Of a DNA stretch of 64,000 nucleotides, positions 46,135 to 56,900 are shown one piece after another; position 1 is the first letter of the stretch, and every line of letters starts with the position of its first letter. Under the pieces are notes generated by a model. That model ran no database searches. It was not told the DNA's origin and was given only the letters and a program-made list of their open reading frames with translations. The stretch comes from JAGQPD01 sp020426865 (lineage in GTDB: Bacteria; Planctomycetota; Planctomycetia; Pirellulales; Pirellulaceae), in NCBI GenBank assembly GCA_041399065.1, contig JAWKTN010000002.1:744001-808000 (forward strand), in the 5' to 3' direction. The position numbers and the translations under genes were made by a program.

Positions 46135-47643
46135 ATGTCGGAAGATAATCTGCCGGTCGAAATGACGCAAACTAACGATCCATTGGCTGCGTGGCGAACC
46201 GAAATTCAATCTGCAGTCGACGAAGCCATTAAAGAGCGCGAAGACGTTTTTTCCTCGATTGCGAAAGCGACTGCCTCGGAGCAAGACGACAAAATTGGGG
46301 ACATCCGACAGAAATTGGAAGGGCAAGAGGCTGTCATGACGGAAAGGATGCGGGCAATCGATTCCTACCGGAATACGTTCGGATTGCTTCTAGTCGCAAT
46401 TACGTTAACGACTTTTTTGAGCGGTTTTTTTGGCTGGCGGACGGTAGCGGGAATTAATGGCGATGTTAAAACGGCAACTGACAATTTGGCGAAAGCGGCT
46501 GGTCGCTACGAGTCATTCACGAAGCTAATGGACATCCACTTAGACGGGCTCATTCGACAGACTATGGAGGACCAGCAGGGCGTGATGGATTCCCTGTCGA
46601 GTCACCTACCTGCAAGGGAACGACAACGACTGCTTGCAATACTTGACAAAGATACGGAAATCCTGACGAGAATTCAGGACGCCGTTGGGACCGATTTGGA
46701 AGAAAGCAATGGGCCACTGGTTTCGGAGAGTTCACATGCCCGAGAATCGGACGTATCGCTGCTCAAGGACATCAACCGTGGCCTACGAGAACTCGTATTG
46801 TGCGAACCTCCGCGACGCGATCCAGAACTCATTCAGGAACTCAAAACTCACTTGAATAACTCTGAATCAATCTGGACGGCTGTTAGCAGTGCGATCGCAA
46901 CTGATCCGCACCTTTTGAAGAAATATCGGGTTCAAGCTGATGCGTACGCCCAGTACGCGCTCGGTACTGTTCAATTGCGGCGATTCTTAAGCTTCAACGA
47001 CGACCCCAGCCGATTGGATAGAGCCTCGGAGCATTTTCGATCGGCGCGCCAAAAAGACAGCAGTTTTGCACGCGCCTATGGTAGTGAAGGCGTCATTCTC
47101 GCCAAACAGTTTGATATCCTGCGTGAGAATGGCGATATCAACGACGAGACAGTCAATGCTAGACTGCGCAGGCTCTTGTCCGACGCGATCGACCGATACA
47201 ACGATGCCATCGATTACTCATTTGATGAACGGTCCCAGTCGATTTCGAAGAACAACATGGCAACGGAAGAAATGAAGTTGGCAAAACTTGAGTTAGAATT
47301 GAAGAACTTTGAAGACGCAAAGCGGGCGTTCGACCGAGCGTTGCGAACAGCAAGGGACGCAACGACTCATCAGCCAAATCACCCCGTGGTGTATGCCACT
47401 CTAGCGGAGATAGAGTGCGAAATAGTATCAGCCTTTCGAAGCGACTTTGACGCAGCCCCGGTGTCGGCAAAGCTCCAAAAGATCGAGCAGATACTGTTTC
47501 TTGTCGAGACATCTCACAGGAGCGGATATCTTGGCTTCGGCTTTTCTCGCGAGGAGTTCGCGGACAACTGGAAAACGCTTTTTGTATTAGAAAGCCTCAG
47601 TCCTGACTATCGCGAACGTCTTTTTGCTGCGGTAGAACTTTAA
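46135..47643 (+). CDS. Orphan membrane protein with helical repeats
   Basis: A 502-residue protein, not recognised. A hydrophilic, helical N-terminus (about 1-75, probable coiled coil) is followed by one membrane helix FGLLLVAITLTTFLSGFFGW (about 82-101), a second coiled-coil region (VKTATDNLAKAAGRYESFTK), and TPR-like helices from about residue 265 (YAQYALGTVQLRRFLSF, DRASEHFRSARQKDSSFARA, FEDAKRAFDRALRTARDATT). GGAGG lies seven bases upstream of ATG 46135. It sits between mobile-element remains and the RHS locus. It could be an envelope sensor or scaffold; that is a guess. Confidence 0.65.
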   Translation: MSEDNLPVEMTQTNDPLAAWRTEIQSAVDEAIKEREDVFSSIAKATASEQDDKIGDIRQKLEGQEAVMTERMRAIDSYRNTFGLLLVAITLTTFLSGFFGWRTVAGINGDVKTATDNLAKAAGRYESFTKLMDIHLDGLIRQTMEDQQGVMDSLSSHLPARERQRLLAILDKDTEILTRIQDAVGTDLEESNGPLVSESSHARESDVSLLKDINRGLRELVLCEPPRRDPELIQELKTHLNNSESIWTAVSSAIATDPHLLKKYRVQADAYAQYALGTVQLRRFLSFNDDPSRLDRASEHFRSARQKDSSFARAYGSEGVILAKQFDILRENGDINDETVNARLRRLLSDAIDRYNDAIDYSFDERSQSISKNNMATEEMKLAKLELELKNFEDAKRAFDRALRTARDATTHQPNHPVVYATLAEIECEIVSAFRSDFDAAPVSAKLQKIEQILFLVETSHRSGYLGFGFSREEFADNWKTLFVLESLSPDYRERLFAAVEL

Positions 47644-48618
47644 TCCTCAGTAAATAATTCATTGCTTTGAGGAGACGATTTCGAACTTGCTAACTCGAGG
47701 TCATCCGGTTTCAGTTCGCCAGATTGGCTTCCAATAGCGGTCCGTTGGATCCGCCTTTTTGTCGACCACGGTCGGATCGCGGAAGAGACGACAATCGTTC
47801 GGAAACGCGGGAGTTGGTTGGTTGCGCCTCACATTCAATGAGGCGCAGAGGAGAGCACGTATTGATTGCAATGTAAGTCACATCTCCCTGCTTACGGGCA
47901 TCGTTCCAGTTTGGTAGAGCGAGTTTAAGTCGTCCAAATGACTTGGTTTTCGCGACACCCCAGTAGTCGTCGCCGTGGCGGTACTTTAAGGGGTTCCGGA
48001 CACGTATGTTGGGGCTGCACTTCCCACTACCAAGTTCGCGATCTTGGGATACAACCCAGTCAAAAAGCCGTGAGACTTGGGCCTCGTGACAGTTTGCAGA
48101 TCGGCTGTCGTGTCAAATAGCCAAGATTTCCGTGCTTTTCACTGACAAGTTTCCCTTGCTTTCTTGTCACAACCCCCCATTTTCATTGTCCGCGTTTTGC
48201 GGTTTTGCCAACCTTGAAATCTTGGTGAAGATGTATTTCTTTCCTCGACTCGTGCAATTGTCTGGACGGTAGCATGTCCCACCTTTATCTCAACGAATTG
48301 GCTCTGCGCCGCGGACGATGAGACTGTAACTTCATAGTTGGAAGACGCATTCGTGAACCGGCCGTCAATTCACACCACCCACACGAGGGGAAAAAGGTTG
48401 CCATGCCTGGACTGGGTTGAATTCGCTGACAGAATTGGCATTCTGTTTTTATTGCGCCCCTTACTTGACAAGCAGGTGTCGGTTTGGATAATTGCGGTCG
48501 CTTGGCCAATGCCGTCTCCGGAGCTTTTCCGTTGCTGGCCAGTCCACCACACGCACGGCAGTTTTACAACTGTTTGATATTTCTAAGAATCCCTCATTTG
48601 CGTGGGTGCGAGTAGGTC
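47644..48618. other. Long intergenic stretch ahead of the RHS locus
   Basis: 975 bases with no recognised gene. It contains one clear hairpin, TGCGCCTCA (47823-47831) with TGAGGCGCA (47839-47847), loop seven bases, about 180 bases after the previous stop; no T-run follows. The promoter of the large surface locus is expected near the right end but was not identified. Confidence 0.5.
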
Positions 48619-50967
48619 ATGTTGCGCCGTACCAGAGGACGTCGTCGTAAGCAAACTCTAAATCAGCGAAAGCTTTCCTTTTACCGACACCGCGGTAGTA
48701 TCGAAGCCTTAGAAGACCGTCGCTTACTCGCTTATACGGACCTAACTAGCCCAGAACTGGTGGAGCAAGAGGTACGATCCGTCACAATTAACGGTACTAA
48801 GTGGACAATTCTTGACGGCCAAGACGCGCCTTACTTTCAGATCGTTGTTGCCAGAGATGACGCTGGTCTCGAATTCGCCGCGTTGACACTAAACAATTCG
48901 CAGACCAGTCCGACGGACCGGTTACTTCAGATCACTGTCGAAGCGACGATTGGAAAAGCCGTTGCTCAGCGACATACGATTACCGTTGACCTCGCCGGCG
49001 ACGAGTTCCTAGGGAAGTTTTACGATGAGCGTCTAGCGGAACTCGACGACATTGAATCGCTGCCCTTGGAGAGTCGCGACGCACTTGACGTCGAGTCATG
49101 GCCCGCAACGGTCAAAACGGTCGCTGAGACACTGCATGCATACGCTGCTCAATCGAGCATTGTGGCGGCTAACTACGCCATATCGCCTAGTATCGCAACA
49201 GCAGATTTGCGCAAGCTCCTAAGCGACGTGGCTTCCTTGACTGCGGGCGTAGAGAAATACGATGCCGTTCGCAACGATACGAACGAACAGGCGACAACGA
49301 AGGCTCTGGGAGAAGTAGGATTTGTACTAGCAGATACGCTAGAAGCAGCGACGAACAGTGACGATCGCGAACTCGCCGGTTTAGCAGACGCAATTCGACA
49401 GCGTGTCATCGCGAATGCGAGTTCCTATTACACACTTTGGTCTGGTTTCCACGTAAACCACGAAATCGAGACAGTGAAGCGGCGGGGCGGCAATGAAGAA
49501 TATCGTTTTGCGTTGTACGAGGACGGATTCTATGACCTGGGCCACGGACTACTAGCGAATTTAGGACGGCCAACAAGCATCGAGGCGACTCTTGATCTTA
49601 CTCCTGAACTACCGCGTGTCGCTGCACCCCTGGGGGAATTCTTCGTAAATGACGGCGAGGCACCAACCAAGGACACATATTTGCGTTCGATCGTGCTCAA
49701 TCCAAAAGGCACCGATACTTTGGCGCATGTTGCGGAGCTTCTAACCAACGGGGAAACGGAAATACGCCATGCACTGTTTGGGTTTGACCTTAGCGCTCAT
49801 GATTTGAAACATGTTTCTGGTGCCACTTTGTCACTGTACGCTGATGTGGCGCCAACTACGGGACCGCCTGTATATCACTCGATACAGGCTATTCTTAATG
49901 ATTGGGATGAATCCGCAGTTTGGGGAATCCCGGTGCTTTCCCTAGGGCCCCAGCTGGATTCGTGGCAGCCGATCGACAACGCAACGTCTGTGGTAAACGT
50001 TACGGAGGCTGTACAACGTGTGTTTCGTTTTGGGGACATGAACATCAATGGCCAACTTGACCCGCAGACAAGTAGTGGCGACATCGAGACATTTCACACG
50101 GCCGTCGTTGACTTTTCCCGCTACGAAGCGATGTTTGAGCAACTGGCAAGTTATGACGGTGAGTTGATTCACCGCGGAGACGGCAACTGGGATGGAGTAA
50201 TTGATGCCGCTGACATTGGGCCATTCTTCTTGCGGCACGGACGGGTGCTTGGCGACTATAACTTGGACGGCTCGGTCGCTGCGGGCGACTATACGACATG
50301 GAAGGACAATTTTGGCTTAGAGAACGCTGGCTATACGGACGGCGACGGTAACTTCAATGGCAAGGTTGACGCGGCGGACTACACCATCTGGAAAGACAAC
50401 TTTGGTCTGACGGCGGTTGCGACGGTTCCCTCGGTATCATTCTTGGTGTCCGAAACGGCACCGCTTGGCATCGACTCTGTCGTGAAGTACGCAACAAAAG
50501 AAAATGCGGTATGGCCCCATCCGACACTCACTGTAACGCAGCTCCCAGATACAGTTCTCAAGCGGTTTTCAACCAACGGAACAGACCTCAATATCTCATA
50601 CAATTTAGTACACGAGAATGTGACTGGGCTCTCCGTGCAGGTATATCGTCGAAGTGGCGGCACGGACACGCTTATGATGACACATGCAATTTCCAATTCG
50701 TCCCAATGGACCACTGGCCACCACGAGGAGTCGTTTACAGCAGATTTCGCAACGACCGATGTGGACGCTGACTACCAACTTGTTGCGAGGTTGGTTCCCA
50801 CCTATGCTGGCTCCGATCCGGAGCAAGATCTCGTTAACAACGAGGCCACGTTTGCCGGCGGCATATTCCGCGAGACGGATCTTACTTGGCAGATCCACGG
50901 AAACGACAACGCTGATGGCGTTGTCGTTACGCCGATTTACATCGCCTACGATGGTGATCGCTCATAG
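48619..50967 (+). CDS. Secreted DNRLRE/dockerin-type protein, probably the N-terminal part of the RHS protein
   Basis: A 782-residue frame. The N-terminus is basic and carries GSIEALEDRRLLAYTDL near residues 27-43, the planctomycete LExRxLLA motif of large secreted proteins. Around residues 350-475 there is a DNRLRE-like domain (DTYLRSIVLN, RHALFGFDLSAHDL, SGATLSLYADVAP, AILNDWDESAVWG). Residues about 510-600 hold dockerin-like repeats (GDYNLDGSVAAGDYTTWKDN, NGKVDAADYTIWKDNFG). The end (NADGVVVTPIYIAYDGDR) stops at a TAG (50965-50967), yet the sense continues after it as EFDLGG and then in the next frame, so this is likely the broken N-terminal third of the RHS protein. Confidence 0.8.
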   Translation: MLRRTRGRRRKQTLNQRKLSFYRHRGSIEALEDRRLLAYTDLTSPELVEQEVRSVTINGTKWTILDGQDAPYFQIVVARDDAGLEFAALTLNNSQTSPTDRLLQITVEATIGKAVAQRHTITVDLAGDEFLGKFYDERLAELDDIESLPLESRDALDVESWPATVKTVAETLHAYAAQSSIVAANYAISPSIATADLRKLLSDVASLTAGVEKYDAVRNDTNEQATTKALGEVGFVLADTLEAATNSDDRELAGLADAIRQRVIANASSYYTLWSGFHVNHEIETVKRRGGNEEYRFALYEDGFYDLGHGLLANLGRPTSIEATLDLTPELPRVAAPLGEFFVNDGEAPTKDTYLRSIVLNPKGTDTLAHVAELLTNGETEIRHALFGFDLSAHDLKHVSGATLSLYADVAPTTGPPVYHSIQAILNDWDESAVWGIPVLSLGPQLDSWQPIDNATSVVNVTEAVQRVFRFGDMNINGQLDPQTSSGDIETFHTAVVDFSRYEAMFEQLASYDGELIHRGDGNWDGVIDAADIGPFFLRHGRVLGDYNLDGSVAAGDYTTWKDNFGLENAGYTDGDGNFNGKVDAADYTIWKDNFGLTAVATVPSVSFLVSETAPLGIDSVVKYATKENAVWPHPTLTVTQLPDTVLKRFSTNGTDLNISYNLVHENVTGLSVQVYRRSGGTDTLMMTHAISNSSQWTTGHHEESFTADFATTDVDADYQLVARLVPTYAGSDPEQDLVNNEATFAGGIFRETDLTWQIHGNDNADGVVVTPIYIAYDGDRS

Positions 50968-53900
50968 GAATTCGACTTGGGGGGGGGGGACTCCTTCCAT
51001 CTACATACGTCTACAAAGCGGTGCCGATATCCTGACGGTTGCGGAGGACGTAACCTTCGGTGTCAAGGCGTGGGGTGGCAACGGCGAAGATCAATTGCTG
51101 GGGGGCGGTGGCAATGACTTCCTATACGGTGGCGACGGCGCGGATTTCATCGCCGGCCGTGGCGGTAACGATACGCTCCGTGGCGGAAACGGCGTCGACC
51201 GAATTGTAGGAGACTCAGGAAACGACCAGCTGTACGGAGATGATGGCGACGATTCCCTCGACGGGGGAATCGGAACCGACACGATTACAGGCGGCGATGG
51301 GTTCGATCAAATCGAAAACGGCACACAAACCGATGGCCCGGAAGGACATAAACCTGAATTTGTTTTAGTGGGCGAGCCGCGCGTAATCCTTAAAAACGGC
51401 GACGGACCCGACCAAGCCGCGTATGATGTTGACGGCGACACGGATATGCAGCTTCAATTCGTTGCTATAGACCGTGACAATGATTCCATCTCATACTCTA
51501 TCGTCTCGGGTCCTGGATTCATTGACGCCACGACAGGGGTGTACTCATGGAATAATGTGACGAATCCAGCACGAGGCCAAACAGCAAACTACATGCTCGT
51601 CGCACGAGCTACAGCGAACGGCGAACACACGGACTTTACGCTGACGATCGCCGTTCATCACCGCAACTCATCGATTCCCGGGGTTGATGTGCTTGCGAAC
51701 TGGGACCATTCTGACTATTGCGATGGGTTGCCCGCTTTTTGTTGGGTTGGCGGCGATGGGGACGGGACTACGGTTGATGTGTTCCACTCCGATCCCTCGG
51801 ATGAATCGCATACGAATGTAGGCATTGACATCGAAATGTTAGTCAAGGTTTGGGATACACATACGTCATCGCCGGGAGACTTCTATCTAGAGGTGTCTGA
51901 AGGCCCCGGAACGGTGGCTTCACACCCTATTCAAATTGGTACTGAACTTTTCGCTTCGTATACATGGACCGTACCCGCTCCGTCTCTTGGCGACCTCAAC
52001 TCGTTGGCGGGCCAGCGAGTTGTGATCACCGTGAGCGATGGCGCCCCGCAGGATGCGGCGACCTTGAAGCGAGAGGTGTACTTCAATGTCATGCGGTACG
52101 CATGGATGAACGATACGGATAATCCACCAGTCACTGGACACGGATCACCGCTGGCCGACGACGACGTCGCGACTATTCAGCTTAGCGACTATGTCAACGG
52201 AATTCCTGCGAACATTGATTTGATAGCAAACGACGGTTTCAATGACCACGACTCGTATCCGGCCGATGGGGAACTTGTCAGCGGACCGAATCATGGCACT
52301 CTCGTTTGGAACGAAGGCATCCATGTTAACAATCCGCCGAGTACCGAACCAGGTGACTTAACCCTTGAGCTTTCCGTTGACTACTCTCCTGGCCCCAGTT
52401 TCAACGGCTATGATTCCTTTCGTTACACGGTTTCGGCAGCTCGTGCTGAGCATGGCGATCTTGACTATGTCCTTAGCAACGAAGCGCAGGTGGAGATTCG
52501 AGGTCCATTGCTACTCGAGACCAGCGTCATCTACTCTTCCCCAGAGCCGCCTTGCGACTGTCCATGCTCGTGTGGGACGGAACCCACGGCAAAGGTAAAT
52601 GAGTCGAGTGCGAAGGCACACGCCAGTATTCCCCTGCCATTCGGTACTGCCATATACCAGCCGCCACAAGACGATCCGATTGTCCGAATTGACTATGAGA
52701 TTCCCGATGACCCATTCTATCCACTGGACGACCTAGTGTCGTTCGTCATTGACGTCATGGACGAAGACGCAAATGGTGGCTGGGTGCCGTTTTCAAGCCC
52801 GACTACTGGAGTACTTGACACAGATTTTGCCAAATTGATCGCCAGCGGCGGAACAGGAGCACTACACAGTCGATTGAATTCGCCTGGCGCTCCGTGGTCT
52901 GGCGGCTACGAGTATCAAGTTGTCGGGCAGACGTTTGCGGGACGTGATGCCACGACGAGGCCCCGTAGTTTTACATCCGCCAGCGGTACGGAGTTCTATA
53001 AGAACCTCATCTATCTGATAGTTCAGGATGATATCGGTTTTGGACCTGGTTGGAATCTCGCCGGCACGGACCGTCTAATCTATTCACCCGTAATAAAACT
53101 CGCTGGTCCACCTCAGACCATTATTCCACCGGAGGAAATTATTTGGATTCATGCGGATGGGTATATCTCCAAGTTCGACGGTGTCAATACATTTGCGAAT
53201 CACGACTCATCTGCCTCGTTCCTAACCATCGACGCGAATGGAGATAGCTTCATCCTAACGGACAAATACGGAACCAAATCGTATTTTCCTACAGTGACGA
53301 TCGACGACCCAGATGACTACAAGGTCGGCCGAAGTAATGTGACGTCGCGCGTTGACCGTTTTGGGAATACGACCACGTACAGCTACGTTGGTTCACCCCA
53401 CGAACGCGGAGTCGTGCAATCAATTCACACGAGTATCGATGGACATACGTTGAATTTCTATGACGATAATGTCCCCGCTGACGGGCATGTTGATCGTATC
53501 GTCGACTTTGCCGGACGAGAGACCAACCTCCAGTACGACGCGCAAGGTCAGCTCTTTGCAGTCATGCTGCCAGATCCAGACGGCAGCGGTGGTCCGCGAA
53601 CAGAGATGACCTACGACACCGAAGGATTTATCGCAAGTATCAAAGACGCAGACGGCAACACGACAGATTTCAACTACAGCAATAATGGCTTCTCGTTGGT
53701 TGTTCAATACGCCGACTTTGGCGTCGAGCAGTACGTGTTGACAGTTCCGGCTTTCGAACCCTACCTATTCGTTGGGGCAAGAGGGCCTGGGCATTCTGGC
53801 GCCTCATTTAATTCTCGCGTCAAGACTTACGACCCAGGATCGACTTTACAATTTTCCTTTCAGGAATTCGGCGGAGGAAGAGGATTCTACGTCGATACCC

Positions 53901-56900
53901 TTGGGCACACGTCCAATTTCACGACCGATTTGCTGGGGTATATCTACGAGTGGACTGACCCGTTGGGAAACACGACGGTTTATGAGCGAAACAACGACGG
54001 GCTCGTCGAGCGGTTGACGTTACCGATGCTTGAGGATGGAACCGCGATCGTCGAAGTTTACGGGTATGACTCTCTTAATAACCGCACGAGTGTTTTGTTT
54101 GCCGATGGCACATCGATCAGTGCGCAGTACGATGACAAGAGCCGTCCTCAAATGGTTACCGACGAACTCGGTCGCACAACTACGTACAACTGGATCGACT
54201 ATCCTGACGGTGGCGAACAGCAAGTGACGACCACTCATGGTATAAGTCAGTCCTATGACTCGGTTTCCGAAATGCACTTTCGGGACGACGGCCTCGTTTC
54301 GAGCATCGTCGAGTACCGTACCGACCCCGACGGTTTCGCACACCCTAACAGCGTCACTTCGTATACTTACAACCCTGGGACTGCCACTTGGCTTGACTCT
54401 GTAACGTATCCAAACGGAGCGTCAGTCACGGTTCTCGCCAGAAACGCATACGGTATGCCCATCAGCGTGGAGGACGAAGGAGGGCGTGTCTACACGTACC
54501 TGTATGACGCTCTCGATCGTTTGACGTCAGCAACCACACCGGATCCAGCTGGATCACTTCAACCGTCCACCGTCACCTATGCGTACACAAAGACGTCAAG
54601 GATTGACAATGAAAAACGCAAGGCCGGAGGTGTGACGTTGACTAACGAATATGACTATGACTCGCGCTTACGGCTCGAGGCAGTCACAAACAATTACATC
54701 GCTAAAAACAACTCTAACGACCCGCCAAGTACAGAGTCTGACGAGGATGTGACCACGCGATACGAATATGATTCCGAGGGCAACATTACGGCCATCGTAG
54801 ATCCGCTCCAGCGCCGAACAGAATTCCGCTATGACCCCATGAACCGCAATATTTCCATTGCATACGAGGATGTCGAAGCAGGAACCCCCGTTGTCTTCTT
54901 TGCGTATGACGCATTGGGACGAACGGTGGGTTCTTCGGATCCGATGGGCAACGTCACTCGGTACGATTACGATCTAAAAAGCCGAGTAACAAACGTAATG
55001 GGATCCATGAATGCGAATGTGGGATACCAATACGACGACGCAGGTCAAGTGGTTGTGTTGGCCGACCCATTGGGGCGAAAAACCAAGTACACATATGACG
55101 ACGCTGGGCGCGTTACGGAAGTACGATTGCCGGGACAAAACGATGATCCGATTGTGTATTCCTACGATTCCGCATCAAATCTAGTTTCAATTGTGGATCA
55201 ACAAGGGCGCCAAGCGGAATTCGAATTCGACAGCATGCATCGCGCGACCGTGATCACCGGGCCAGCACCCGATCCCACACTTCCAACTCAGCGGCCGTCG
55301 ATCTCCTACAATTATCTTCCGGATGGGCAGGTTGACTACATATCTGAAGTTTATGCCTTTGATATGGGGGCGGCTGTCACGCGAATCACTGACTACGGTT
55401 ACGACAATCTTGGACGGCTGCAAACCATCACGCTGCCGTCGGTCGACGTGATCACTACACCAGGCGGGTCTCCCTCCGCGCATGCGTCAGTTATCACATA
55501 CGAATACGACGAGTTTGGTCGCATTAGCACAGTGACGGACGATGATGGCAACGTGACTGAGTTTGGTTATGATGGACTTCACCGTCGCGTGTCCGTGCTT
55601 GGCGAGCATCCAGACGGCAACCCGCTCTCGGAACAACCCGAGACCGTTATCGAGTACGACAAGGCGAGTCAAGTGGTCGGGGTCACCGAAAAGTTGACAA
55701 GTGCGACAGACACTCGCACGACAAGCTACCTTTATGATGGGTTAGGCCGTTTGGTCCGCATGGTAGCCCCCGATCCTACAACTGGAGATGGTTATTTTTC
55801 TCCCTCTGACCCAATTGGACGTCCGTTTACCCGTTGGTCTTACGATTTGGTGGGAAATACCGTAGACGAGGAAGATGCGTCCGGACTCGGTTCATCCATG
55901 ACATACGATCGACTCCACAGGATAGTTTCTTCAGTGGATGAAATCGCTGAAGAGACGACCTATTCGTACGATATCGTTGGTAATTTGCTCTCGCTCACCG
56001 ATTCTGCATCAAACATTACGACGTGGGAATACGACGACTTGGATCGCGTCATAACGGAGACGAACGAATTAGGGTACGCACGAATCTTTGAATACGACCT
56101 CGTCGGAAATCTAGTTAGACGAACGGATCGTAATGGACGTGTGATTAGCCTGCAATACAACAATGCAAATCAGGTACTCAACGAATATTGGTACGCCGAT
56201 GCCGCGGCAGCGGACGCGGGTCCGGGAAGTGAAGAACGCCTCCTGGCGTTTACCTATGATGTTTCCGGGCGACTAACTTCGTCGGATGACCCCTCGCATC
56301 ATTACGATTACACGTACGATTCGCTTGATCGCATTGCAATACTTGGTCGATCCATTGATGGCCTTTCGCCAGCTGTTACGTCGAACAATCGATTCGACAA
56401 TTTAGGCAATCTTGCACGGGTCGAGCATGACCTTGATACAACCAAGGATGGTCGCACCGCCTATACCTACGACGCCCTGAATCGACTGACAGGGATTTCC
56501 CAGTACTTTGAGGGTGGGGCTGGGGCCAATGTAGGTCGTGCCAAGAGCGTGGCACTAGATTACGACCTGGCCGGACAGCTTGACACTGTCAAGCGATACG
56601 ACGATGCTGCGCAATCCGTGGCTGTTGCCGTAACCGATCTTGATTTTGACAAGGCCGGACGCATCGATCAAATCAAGCATCTCTCGGGCAGTGACCCCGC
56701 GTCGCCCACCGCTACTCTTTTCGCCGGTTATGATTTTTCGTTTAACACCCGCAATCAGCTAACAGGTCTCGCCTTTCTGCCTAACGGGACCAACAGTCCA
56801 TTCAACTACACCAACGAATCAGCGACTTTCACTTACGATGATCGGGGCCAGCTGGAAACTGCCGACTACGCCGGCACGGCAATTGACGAGTCGTACGAGT

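Noticed and set aside
50684..50950. First 89 codons of the RHS frame
   Set aside because: They overlap the upstream secreted-protein frame, are rich in Arg/Ser/Thr with no domain, and look like an out-of-frame shadow; the RHS sense begins after the G tract.
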